Shown one piece after another: positions 5,415 to 13,135 of a stretch of 15,294 nucleotides of DNA. The position numbers and the translations under genes were made by a program. Origin of the DNA: Clostridium sp. CAG:632 (GTDB taxonomy: Bacteria > Bacillota > Clostridia > Lachnospirales > Lachnospiraceae); contig HF991355.1 in NCBI GenBank assembly GCA_000431515.1, positions 1,249 through 16,542 on the forward strand, read 5' to 3'. The stretch's first letter is position 1. Each line of letters begins with the position of its first letter. The notes under the pieces are model-generated. The model was not told the origin of the DNA and ran no database searches. It saw only the letters and a list, made by a program, of their open reading frames with translations.

Positions 5415-6706
5415 GAGCAATCGGAATCGTATTCAGGAAAGAACTATATCGTGTATTTTCAGATAAAAAAATGATTTTTGGACTATTTATACTTCCGGCT
5501 CTGTTGGTAGTGGGTATGTATGGCCTGATCGGTATTCTGGCAGTATCCATGATGAACGATCAACAGGCACACGAGGCTACGGTCATTGTCAGACATGCAC
5601 CGGAAAGCTTTCAGACATATCTGGCAGCATATCTGCAGTCGGATGATGCACATAGCTTTTATGAAATAAATGGTACCCGGTATCAGATCACATGGCAGGA
5701 CAATGCGGAGGCTGATCTGGATGAGCAGACTGCGCTGGCTAAGGAGGCTGAAGCAATGAATACTGCCAAGGATCAGATCTATACGGGAGATCTGGATCTG
5801 TTGATCGTATTTCCGGAATCGTTTGAACAGACCGTGGGTGATTATACGGTCGGAGATTCGGTGCCGGATGTGCAGACCTTCTATAATCCGTCTGAGGATT
5901 ATTCCGATAACGCAAGAAGTGATTTTTTAAACGGAATCCTGGAACCCTATCGCAATCGATTGCTGGAACAGAGGCTGGGATCATTGGATCAGATTAAGAT
6001 ATTTACGGTAGATGAGACGAATGACCATTCCGTGATCCAGAATGATAACCGGGCGCAGGGAAAGACATTGGGCTATGCGATTCCTTATATGATCACGGTG
6101 CTTTTGTTTGCAGGTGCTATGAATCTCGGAGCGGATAGCTTTGCCGGAGAAAAGGAACGCGGTACTATTGCAGCGATGCTGGTGACACCGGTGAAGCGGA
6201 GTTATATTGTATATGGTAAATTATTTGCCCTGATGGTGTTATCAGGACTCTCTGCACTGGTCTACGGTGGTGCTATGATCTTTGCTATGCCGATGGTATA
6301 TCGGACGCTGGGAGCAATGACCGGGCAGGAGCTTCGGTTTACACCGGGACAGATGGCGATGCTTCTGGGTCTGATCGTAACCCTTGTATTCTTATATGTG
6401 GCACTGATCGCAGTCTGTGCGACGATGGCGAAGAATATGAAAGAGGGAAGCACTTATATCATGCCTGCATATATGGTTGTTATGGTAATCGGAATTTTAT
6501 CCATGTTCCAGGGAGAAAAAGTGACGACTCTGCAATATCTGATTCCGTTATATGGACCAACGATAGCTCTGAAAAATATATTTACCTGTGATATCACAGG
6601 TATGGGATTTGTGATGGCAATATTGTCGAATCTGATCGTGGGTATTTCCTGCGCATTGCTGACAGCCCGGATGTTCCGGAGTGAGAAGATTATGTTTGAT
6701 GCATAA
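5411..6706 (+). CDS. ABC-2 type permease, NatB-like
   Basis: The 431-residue membrane subunit pairs with the upstream ATPase. The topology is that of NatB/ABC-2 permeases: one membrane segment at about 22-48, a large extracytoplasmic domain at about 50-220, then about five segments from 225 to 425. After the second segment comes GEKERGTIAAMLVTPVKRSY, the conserved ABC-2 coupling motif. It is translationally coupled to the ATPase through an ATGA overlap. The outer domain is acidic and lacks a recognisable ligand-binding motif, so the substrate is unknown. The pair sits between divIC and spoIIE and is likely an insertion relative to the Bacillus order. No terminator was found after it. Confidence 0.9.
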   Translation: MRAIGIVFRKELYRVFSDKKMIFGLFILPALLVVGMYGLIGILAVSMMNDQQAHEATVIVRHAPESFQTYLAAYLQSDDAHSFYEINGTRYQITWQDNAEADLDEQTALAKEAEAMNTAKDQIYTGDLDLLIVFPESFEQTVGDYTVGDSVPDVQTFYNPSEDYSDNARSDFLNGILEPYRNRLLEQRLGSLDQIKIFTVDETNDHSVIQNDNRAQGKTLGYAIPYMITVLLFAGAMNLGADSFAGEKERGTIAAMLVTPVKRSYIVYGKLFALMVLSGLSALVYGGAMIFAMPMVYRTLGAMTGQELRFTPGQMAMLLGLIVTLVFLYVALIAVCATMAKNMKEGSTYIMPAYMVVMVIGILSMFQGEKVTTLQYLIPLYGPTIALKNIFTCDITGMGFVMAILSNLIVGISCALLTARMFRSEKIMFDA

Positions 6707-6751
6707 ATAGCTCATTCTGTGGAGAATATTATAGAATCCTTCTGCCATGAA

Positions 6752-6784
6752 GCGACAGAAATAGAAAGCTTCACATCTTATAAT
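6752..6784 (+). promoter_or_regulatory. Candidate Spo0A-type sigma-A promoter of spoIIE
   Basis: A perfect TATAAT (6779-6784) is preceded, 21 bases away, by GCGACA (6752-6757), which matches the last four bases of TTGACA. The long spacer is the known signature of B. subtilis spoIIE and spoIIG promoters activated by phosphorylated Spo0A. CGACA within this box is also five of seven bases of an inverted 0A box (TTCGACA). A second 0A box is not evident. The leader would be about 60 nt. Confidence 0.4.
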
Positions 6785-6851
6785 AAGTGTTATGTGATAA
6801 AAAACGTCTGAAAATATCATAGAACACTGAGATATGGGTGGGGGTAGAAGG

Positions 6852-8900
6852 ATGAAATGGAAAATAAAACAGGAAAGCAAAAGCAGAGTACAGGAAGAAA
6901 TCGGTCTTTATTTGCTTGGATTTCTGGCGGCACGTTCAGAAATCGCAGGACTGCATCCGTTTGCGGCAGCGGTATTTGCCGGAAGTTATCTGGCCGGACT
7001 TGGTTCCTGGGGGCTTCTGGCTGCGTTGATCCTGGGGATTGCTTCAACCGGAGAGATTGGCTATTGCATAAAGTATGCAGGCATTTTTATTGGAATGATT
7101 CTGATCATCAGCTGTATATCCGGTAAGAATCGGACAAAGAATCCGATTCTGGTGGCAGGGATTGCCGGCAGTATGACGCTGGGTATTGGTATTCTTTGGC
7201 TATTGACACCTTGGGGGAGCGGACAGGCTGTGTACCTTCCGATTATGGAAGGAGTCGCGGCGGCCGGATTTTCTGTAATTCTGGAACAGGCATTCCAGGT
7301 GCTGCATAATCATGAAGATATCATGAGGAGTGAGAATCTGCTCAGTACTCTGACGTTATTGGCAGTTGTGCTCTGGGGGATTCCGTTGCAGGTTTTGCAG
7401 TATTTCACTCTGCTTCAGGGAGTGATCTATTATCTGATTCTATATATGGCATATCGGTTTGGCGTAGCATATGGTTCCAGTGTCGGGACGGTCTGTGGTG
7501 TGATATTGGCAATCCGTACCCACCGGGTGGAATGGGTGGCAATCTGTGTGATCCTGAGTATGGCTGCCGGATTTCTGGGAGAATTCGGGAAAACGTTGGA
7601 AACCGTCGGCTTTCTGGCAATGCTTGGGTTTCTGGGATTTTTTTACTATCCGGAACTCCTGGCAGCAGAGGCACTACGGGGATTGCTGACAGCCGGGATT
7701 TTGTTTGTCTGCACACCCAAAACCTATATGACGAAGCGACCGGTGTCCGGCGACCGTAATGATCGGGAAACAGTTCAGTGGGAACGGCAGGCGGTGATCA
7801 GGAAACATATCCAGGATATTGCTGCAGTATTTAATAAATTGAGCCGGACATTTTGTCAGCCGGCATATATGCTACAGGAAAATGGACAGGCGGCCGGATA
7901 TGCGACACCGGTATTTGCCAGACAGATGGGAGAAATCGGAGCCAGTCTTTCACAATTGTCGACCACGATGGAAGAACCTGCAGTATGCAACGGTAAAAAT
8001 CAGGCACTATTAGTGCAACAGCTGGAGCGACAGAATATCCGGGTACGTCAGGTGACACAGGTACAGGGGATTTACGGAAGAACGGAGATTTATCTTCTGG
8101 CAAGGACCCTGCATGGAAGAGTTGTGACGACGAAAGAAATAGCGGAACTGATCAGCCATTGTATGGATGCGCCATACCGGCCGGTCTCATCCAGTCGTAT
8201 GATCCTGAACCGGGAATATCATGTGGTACAGTTTGAGGAAGATGTTCGTTACCGGTATCTGACCGGTGTGAAACGGATAGCGAAAGACGGACAGGTGGTG
8301 TCCGGTGATAACTTTTCGCAGATGGAACTGAAGAACGGTCAGCTTCTTATGCTGCTGGCAGACGGCATGGGAAGCGGTGTAGAGGCTTCCCGGCAAAGCG
8401 AGCAGCTGGTAGATCTGCTGGAAGAGATGCTGGAAGCCGGATTCCGGAAAGAGTCGGCAATCGAGCTGTTGAATGAGCTGATTGCAGTTCAGGGACAGGG
8501 TGAGCAATTCGCTACTATGGATATGTGTATGCTGGATCTGTATTCCGGGGTCGGTGAGTTCCTGAAGATGGGAGCATCCGCCACATTTATTAAACGTGGA
8601 GACTGGATGGAGACCATACAGTCTACGACATTACCGGTGGGAGTGCGGGAGCAAACAGAGATTGACGCGATACGAAAGAAGTTTTACCATGGAGATATGG
8701 TCATTATGGTCAGCGATGGTGTGCTGGATGCAATCTTATTTGAGAATAAAGAGGAATGTCTGAAAGAGCTGATTTTAGAAACAGATACAACAAATCCGCA
8801 GGAGATGGCGGAAGAATTATTAGAAAAGATACAGGCAATGAGTAAAAATCAGATGCGGGATGATGCCAGTATTCTGGTGCTTGGCATCTGGAGGAAATAA
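6852..8900 (+). CDS. spoIIE: Stage II sporulation protein E, serine phosphatase
   Basis: SpoIIE is a polar-septum membrane protein whose phosphatase dephosphorylates SpoIIAA, releasing sigma F in the forespore; it also interacts with FtsZ. The 682-residue protein has many membrane segments over residues about 8-300 (8-10 expected), a cytoplasmic linker at about 300-475, and a C-terminal PP2C domain. Metal-binding aspartates are present in LADGMGSG (D504), FATMDMC (D557), MVSDGVLDA (D622) and RDDAS (D670, D671). It is shorter than B. subtilis SpoIIE (827), mainly in the linker and loops, but the catalytic set is complete. I prefer ATG 6852 after GGGGGTAGAAGG; an ATG at 6834 lies inside that purine tract. 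It starts a block with tilS only 11 bp downstream. Confidence 0.96.
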   Translation: MKWKIKQESKSRVQEEIGLYLLGFLAARSEIAGLHPFAAAVFAGSYLAGLGSWGLLAALILGIASTGEIGYCIKYAGIFIGMILIISCISGKNRTKNPILVAGIAGSMTLGIGILWLLTPWGSGQAVYLPIMEGVAAAGFSVILEQAFQVLHNHEDIMRSENLLSTLTLLAVVLWGIPLQVLQYFTLLQGVIYYLILYMAYRFGVAYGSSVGTVCGVILAIRTHRVEWVAICVILSMAAGFLGEFGKTLETVGFLAMLGFLGFFYYPELLAAEALRGLLTAGILFVCTPKTYMTKRPVSGDRNDRETVQWERQAVIRKHIQDIAAVFNKLSRTFCQPAYMLQENGQAAGYATPVFARQMGEIGASLSQLSTTMEEPAVCNGKNQALLVQQLERQNIRVRQVTQVQGIYGRTEIYLLARTLHGRVVTTKEIAELISHCMDAPYRPVSSSRMILNREYHVVQFEEDVRYRYLTGVKRIAKDGQVVSGDNFSQMELKNGQLLMLLADGMGSGVEASRQSEQLVDLLEEMLEAGFRKESAIELLNELIAVQGQGEQFATMDMCMLDLYSGVGEFLKMGASATFIKRGDWMETIQSTTLPVGVREQTEIDAIRKKFYHGDMVIMVSDGVLDAILFENKEECLKELILETDTTNPQEMAEELLEKIQAMSKNQMRDDASILVLGIWRK

Positions 8901-8911
8901 GGGGCAGGAAT

Positions 8912-10330
8912 ATGCGGGAAGAAAATTTACTTGCGAAGGTACGGGAGACAATGACACAGTTTCAGATGCTTAATGCAGGAGATACAGTGGTTATAGGTGT
9001 ATCCGGCGGGCCGGATTCTATATGTCTGCTGGATGTATTGGACCGGTTAACGGAGGAATTCGCCATTCGGTTACAGGTAGTACACGTAAATCATATGCTC
9101 CGCCGGGAAGCACAGGAAGAAGAACAATATGTGGAAGAATTCTGCAGGCAGAGGGAGATTCCATGCAGGATTTTTCATAAAAATATAAAAGCATATGCAG
9201 CGGAGAAAGGCTGGTCGATCGAAGAAGCCGGCAGAAACTATCGTTATGCATGTTTTGAGCAGGTATTGAAGCAGATAGAAGGCAACGGGCGGATTGCAGT
9301 CGCACATCATCAGAATGACTGCGCGGAAACCATGTTGTTTCATATCATACGGGGAACCGGAATGAAGGGAATGGCAGGAATACCGGCGGTCCGGGGGAGC
9401 GTTATCCGTCCGTTGATCCGGGTAAGCAGGCAGGAGATCCTTCAATATCTGGAGGAGCACAGTCTGCGGTATTATATAGATGCATCCAATGCGTCTGATG
9501 ATTACTCGAGAAACCGTATCCGGAATCAGGTGCTTCCGATATTGGAGACAGTGAATACACAAGCTGTTATGCATATAGCGAATGCAACCGAAGCGGCAGA
9601 AGAATATTGGAGATATGTAGAAACGGAGGCGGAGAAAGCGGAATCGGATTGTGTGAGGAACCTGGAGGATGGGGTACTGTTGTTGGAACAATCATTCCGG
9701 GCGCATGCGGTTCTTTTACAGAAGCATCTGATCTATAGAGCCATGTATCGTGTAAGCGGAACAGCAAAGAATCTGGAACAGGTTCACGTGGAACAGATCC
9801 GGTATCTCTTTGAACGACAGACAGGAAAGCGCATCTCCCTGCCGTATAATATGGTGGCATTCCGGACCTATGACGGAGTCCGGATTACAACAGAGATACA
9901 TCCTGTAAAAACAGGAGAAGGAGAGGAAATGGAGCCGGTTCCCGTCAGAGTTCCGGGAGAGACGAGAATCCCCGGAATCGGAAGCCTTTTCTGCCGGCAA
10001 ATGTCTATGCAAAGCGACATAGAAATTTCCAAAAAACGCTATACTAAATTATTAGATTATGATAAAATATGTGGAGCTTTATCGATACGAATGCCGCAGA
10101 CCGGAGATTATCTGGTCGCAGATATGCAGGGAAGGCACAAGAAGCTTGCAAGGTATTTTATAGATAATAAAATCCCGCAGGATAAACGTGCAACGATACC
10201 GGTACTGGCATCCGGGCATCAGGTATACTGGATCATCGGCATGCGGATCAGTGAGGATGTAAAAGTGACGGAAGAGACCAGACAGCTTTTACAGATTGAA
10301 TTTCAATTCGAAGGAGAAAGAAATGGATAA
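8912..10330 (+). CDS. tilS: tRNA(Ile)-lysidine synthetase
   Basis: TilS attaches lysine to C34 of the CAU-anticodon tRNA-Ile using ATP, allowing it to read AUA; the enzyme is essential. The N-terminal PP-loop is VSGGPDS (residues 30-36), followed by the family's VVHVNHMLR and the HHQNDCAET motif. GTGMKGMAGI and RPLIRVSR also fit TilS. The C-terminal part (about 370-465) is the TilS_C domain with KKLARYFIDNKIPQDKR and VYWIIGMRISEDVKV. At 472 residues it is a full long-form enzyme. GGGGCAGG precedes ATG 8912. It lies 11 bp after spoIIE and overlaps hpt by 8 bp. The order tilS-hpt-ftsH is widely conserved in Firmicutes. Confidence 0.96.
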   Translation: MREENLLAKVRETMTQFQMLNAGDTVVIGVSGGPDSICLLDVLDRLTEEFAIRLQVVHVNHMLRREAQEEEQYVEEFCRQREIPCRIFHKNIKAYAAEKGWSIEEAGRNYRYACFEQVLKQIEGNGRIAVAHHQNDCAETMLFHIIRGTGMKGMAGIPAVRGSVIRPLIRVSRQEILQYLEEHSLRYYIDASNASDDYSRNRIRNQVLPILETVNTQAVMHIANATEAAEEYWRYVETEAEKAESDCVRNLEDGVLLLEQSFRAHAVLLQKHLIYRAMYRVSGTAKNLEQVHVEQIRYLFERQTGKRISLPYNMVAFRTYDGVRITTEIHPVKTGEGEEMEPVPVRVPGETRIPGIGSLFCRQMSMQSDIEISKKRYTKLLDYDKICGALSIRMPQTGDYLVADMQGRHKKLARYFIDNKIPQDKRATIPVLASGHQVYWIIGMRISEDVKVTEETRQLLQIEFQFEGERNG

Positions 10331-10841
10331 AATATCAGTTTTTATTTCAGAGGAAGCACTGGAAACCAGAATACAGGAGATGGCAGATAAGATTAACCGG
10401 GATTATGCGGGAAAGACTGTACATCTGATTGGAATTTTGAAAGGAAGTGTGTTTTTTGTCTGTGAATTGGCAAAACGACTGACGATTCCGGCAACTCTGG
10501 ATTTTATGTCTGTATCCAGCTATGGTTCCGAGACGAAAACGAGTGGCCGCGTGAAGATCAGTAAGGATCTGGATGAATCAATCGAAGGCCGTCATGTGAT
10601 CGTAGTAGAGGATATTATTGATTCGGGGAATACATTGAGTTATCTTCTCCGCATTCTTTCAGAACGTCAGCCGGAGAGCATTCGGTTGATCACATTGTTG
10701 AACAAACCTGACCGCAGAGAAAAAGAGGTTGAGGTTGATGACAGCGGATTCGTAATTCCGGATGTATTTGTTGTCGGATACGGATTGGATTATGCTCAAA
10801 AATACAGAAATCTTCCATACATCGGAGTTGTGGAAGTATAG
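10323..10841 (+). CDS. hpt: Hypoxanthine phosphoribosyltransferase
   Basis: This purine-salvage enzyme converts hypoxanthine (and guanine) plus PRPP to IMP or GMP. The 172-residue protein carries GILKGSVFF near residue 37, the flexible-loop SSYG, the PRPP-binding motif VEDIIDSGNTL (95-105, acidic pair E96-D97), and the C-terminal VVGYGLDYAQKYRNLPYIGV that contacts the base. ATG 10323 follows AAGGAG by 6 bases and overlaps the tilS stop by 8 bp. An in-frame TTG at 10296 lies before that Shine-Dalgarno and is rejected. It sits between tilS and ftsH in the conserved order; in B. subtilis the HprT and TilS proteins have been reported to act together in regulating ftsH, which has not been tested here. 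Confidence 0.95.
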   Translation: MDKISVFISEEALETRIQEMADKINRDYAGKTVHLIGILKGSVFFVCELAKRLTIPATLDFMSVSSYGSETKTSGRVKISKDLDESIEGRHVIVVEDIIDSGNTLSYLLRILSERQPESIRLITLLNKPDRREKEVEVDDSGFVIPDVFVVGYGLDYAQKYRNLPYIGVVEV

Positions 10842-10853
10842 AAAGGAGAAGCA

Positions 10854-12725
10854 ATGAATAAGAATGGATCATTGCGTGGAATTATATGGTTCCTGCTTTT
10901 AATGGGGCTGATCGTGCTGGGATATACGTATTATATGAATTCCAGACCATTGAATCTGAGTGATTACAGTCTGACGGAATTCTGGCAGGATGTTGATGCA
11001 GGTGAAGTAACGGCGGTTACGGTAGAACAGAATGCGGAGATCCCGACAGGTGTTATTACAGCGATCAGAGAGGATGATACGCAGAATGAGTTATATGCAA
11101 CAGATGTAAATGCGGTGATTAATGAATTACAGGAGAAAGCACCGGATGTAAATATATCGGTTGCGGATGTTACCAGAGAGAATTCCTTTATGAAATTCTT
11201 GCCGTATGCGATTCTTGCGATTGTAGTCATTGTACTGATCTTCAGTATGATGATGGCTATGCAGAATGCAGCCGGCGGCGGAAGCAAGATGATGGACTTT
11301 GGCAAAAGTCCGGCAAAAGCGAAAGTAGAATTCCGCCATGGGACTGACTTTACCAATGTAGCAGGTTTGGAAGAAGAGAAACAGGAACTGGAGGAAATCG
11401 TTGATTTCCTGAAGGATCCGGGCAAATATAAAGAACTGGGAGCGAGAATCCCGAAGGGAGTTCTTCTGGTAGGTCCTCCGGGAACGGGTAAAACATTGCT
11501 TGCAAAGGCGATTTCCGGAGAGGCAGAGGTACCGTTCTTAAGTATCTCGGGTTCTGATTTCGTGGAAATGTTTGTCGGTGTTGGTGCTTCCAGAGTGCGT
11601 GACCTGTTCCTGAATGCACGGAAGCTGGCACCGTGTATTGTATTTATTGATGAGATTGATGCGGTAGCCAGAAAACGGGGCTCCGGTCTGGGCGGCGGAC
11701 ATGATGAGAGGGAACAGACCCTGAATCAGCTGCTGGTAGAAATGGATGGCTTTGGATTGAATGAAGGCATTATCGTGTTGGCGGCAACGAACCGTGTGGA
11801 TATTCTTGATCCTGCAATTCTGAGACCGGGACGATTTGACCGTAAGGTATTTGTCGGTAAACCGGATGTAAAGGGAAGAGAAGAGATTCTGAAAGTGCAT
11901 ACGAGAAATAAACCGGTTGGTGATGATGTAAATCTTCATGAAGTGGCAAGAACTACTTCCGGCTTTGCGGGAGCAGACTTGGAAAATCTGATGAATGAGG
12001 CGGCGATCCAGGCAGCAAAGCAGAATCAGAAATATATTGAAAAAAAGAACATCGATGCTGCGTTTATTAAGGTTGGTGTCGGTACAGAAAAGAAGAGCCG
12101 GCTGATTCCGGAGAAGACAAGAGAGATTACAGCATATCATGAGTCCGGACATGCGATCCTTTATCATTTACTGCCGGATGTGGGACCGGTTTATGCAGTA
12201 TCTATCATCCCTACCGGCGAGGGCGCAGCGGGTTATACTATGCGTCTGCCAAATAACGATAATGAGTTTACGACAAAGGGCATGATGCTGCAGGATATCA
12301 TGGTAGACTTTGGTGGAAGGATTGCAGAGGAATTGATCTGTGAGGATATTACAACCGGTGCATCCCAGGATATTAAAGTGGCAACGCAGACGGCCCGCGC
12401 AATGGTAACCAAGTATGGCATGTCAGAGCAGCTGGGACTGATTAATTATGAAAGCTCCGATGAAGAGGAAGTATTCCTTGGCAGAGATCTGGGACATGCG
12501 AAGAATTTCAGCGAGGAAACGGCAAAGCAGATCGATGTGGAAGTGAAAAGGATCATGGACGAGTGCTATCAGAAAGCAAAGAATATTCTGGTAGAAAATA
12601 TGGATGTCCTACATCGTTGTGCAAAGTTATTGTTAGAGAAGGACCGTATCGATCAAAAAGAGTTTGAACAGTTGTTTGAGGCTGTCGAAACTGCCGGAAA
12701 TGAGCCGGAAAATGGGGATGTATAA
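10854..12725 (+). CDS. ftsH: ATP-dependent zinc metalloprotease FtsH
   Basis: FtsH is a membrane-anchored hexameric AAA+ protease that degrades membrane and regulatory proteins; in B. subtilis it is needed for normal sporulation. Of 623 residues, the first membrane segment is at about 8-26, the small extracytoplasmic domain at about 27-115, and the second segment at about 118-138. The AAA module carries Walker A GPPGTGKT (207-214), Walker B VFIDEID (D266, E267), and the second region of homology AATNRVDILDPAILRPGRFD. The protease site is HESGH (H429, E430, H433), with D506 in SQDIKVAT as the third zinc ligand by family alignment. AAAGGAG precedes ATG 10854, 12 bp after hpt. The length is normal for the family. 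Confidence 0.98.
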   Translation: MNKNGSLRGIIWFLLLMGLIVLGYTYYMNSRPLNLSDYSLTEFWQDVDAGEVTAVTVEQNAEIPTGVITAIREDDTQNELYATDVNAVINELQEKAPDVNISVADVTRENSFMKFLPYAILAIVVIVLIFSMMMAMQNAAGGGSKMMDFGKSPAKAKVEFRHGTDFTNVAGLEEEKQELEEIVDFLKDPGKYKELGARIPKGVLLVGPPGTGKTLLAKAISGEAEVPFLSISGSDFVEMFVGVGASRVRDLFLNARKLAPCIVFIDEIDAVARKRGSGLGGGHDEREQTLNQLLVEMDGFGLNEGIIVLAATNRVDILDPAILRPGRFDRKVFVGKPDVKGREEILKVHTRNKPVGDDVNLHEVARTTSGFAGADLENLMNEAAIQAAKQNQKYIEKKNIDAAFIKVGVGTEKKSRLIPEKTREITAYHESGHAILYHLLPDVGPVYAVSIIPTGEGAAGYTMRLPNNDNEFTTKGMMLQDIMVDFGGRIAEELICEDITTGASQDIKVATQTARAMVTKYGMSEQLGLINYESSDEEEVFLGRDLGHAKNFSEETAKQIDVEVKRIMDECYQKAKNILVENMDVLHRCAKLLLEKDRIDQKEFEQLFEAVETAGNEPENGDV

Positions 12726-12839
12726 CAAATTGCTAATTTCCATAAAGCGAATTATCTATTTTGCCATTGCGATTTGCAGGAGTTAGAAGAAATCATCGTT
12801 TTTTTGCACAAAAGAAGTGTGAAAATTAAAAATTGTTTG

Positions 12840-12869
12840 TGAACACTTTTTAAGGGGATTTGTTATAAT
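12840..12869 (+). promoter_or_regulatory. Candidate promoter of a short transcript
   Basis: A perfect TATAAT (12864-12869) has TGAACA (12840-12845, 4 of 6 bases) 18 bases upstream. A start near 12876 would give a transcript of about 95-100 nt ending at the terminator 12939-12973. One arm of the 12811-12853 inverted repeat overlaps the -35 region, so it could be an operator. Confidence 0.4.
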
Positions 12870-12875
12870 AAACTT

Positions 12876-12973
12876 GTAACCCCCCCAATACATTATATAG
12901 TTTTTGCTACACCCATAAGTAACAAAAATACCTTCTCCAAAAGGGACAGTCGTTCGGTGACTGTCCCTTTTAC
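12876..12973 (+). ncRNA. Putative small RNA or attenuator leader
   Basis: The segment between the candidate promoter and the terminator contains no convincing ribosome site or reading frame. It starts with a C-run (seven C after GTAA) and an A/U-rich middle before the terminator hairpin. It does not resemble 6S, SRP or tmRNA. It may be an independent small RNA, the end of the ftsH 3' UTR, or a leader whose terminator controls the glycosidase gene. The call rests only on the promoter and terminator. Confidence 0.25.
12939..12973 (+). terminator. Strong Rho-independent terminator
   Basis: AAAAGGGACAGTC (12939-12951), loop GTTCGGT, and GACTGTCCCTTTT (12959-12971) form a perfect 13-bp stem ending in a T-tract. 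It is the first terminator after ftsH, 214 bp past the stop, and precedes the glycosidase by 163 bp. The A-run on the left makes partial function on the other strand possible. Confidence 0.93.
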
Positions 12974-13135
12974 TTGTGTAAAGGAGGAACGGGAAGTTTT
13001 TCTCAGATTGTGTGGATTGCCTGGAATAACGACGAAAATAGATGGGGAAAGATGGATTTTGGATAAATTCTTCGTGTACAAATTGGGAAATATATATTAA
13101 AATAAGAGAGGAATTATTTCCAGGGAGGAAGTTAT

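Larger units (their letters stand above)
12726..13135 (+). other. 410-bp intergenic region between ftsH and the GH13 gene
   Basis: No gene is supported here. The stretch is AT-rich and holds, in order: an imperfect inverted repeat AAAGAAGTGT (12811-12820) / ACACTTTTTA (12844-12853); a promoter-like TATAAT at 12864-12869; a strong terminator at 12939-12973; an AAGGAGG at 12981-12987 with no ATG at suitable distance; and, near 13093-13098, a TATATT that may belong to the downstream gene. No catabolite-response (cre-like) palindrome was found by eye upstream of the glycosidase. Confidence 0.6.

Noticed and set aside
9071..9691. A 206-residue minus-strand frame inside tilS
   Set aside because: It is antisense to a clearly functional enzyme gene, has unusual composition (Cys, His, Pro, Ile rich) and no domain.
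11538..12167. A 209-residue minus-strand frame inside ftsH
   Set aside because: It is antisense to the highly conserved FtsH AAA and protease domains and shows no domain or ribosome site.
12893..13081. A minus-strand 62-residue frame over the terminator after ftsH
   Set aside because: It runs through the terminator hairpin, has no ribosome site and resembles no family.
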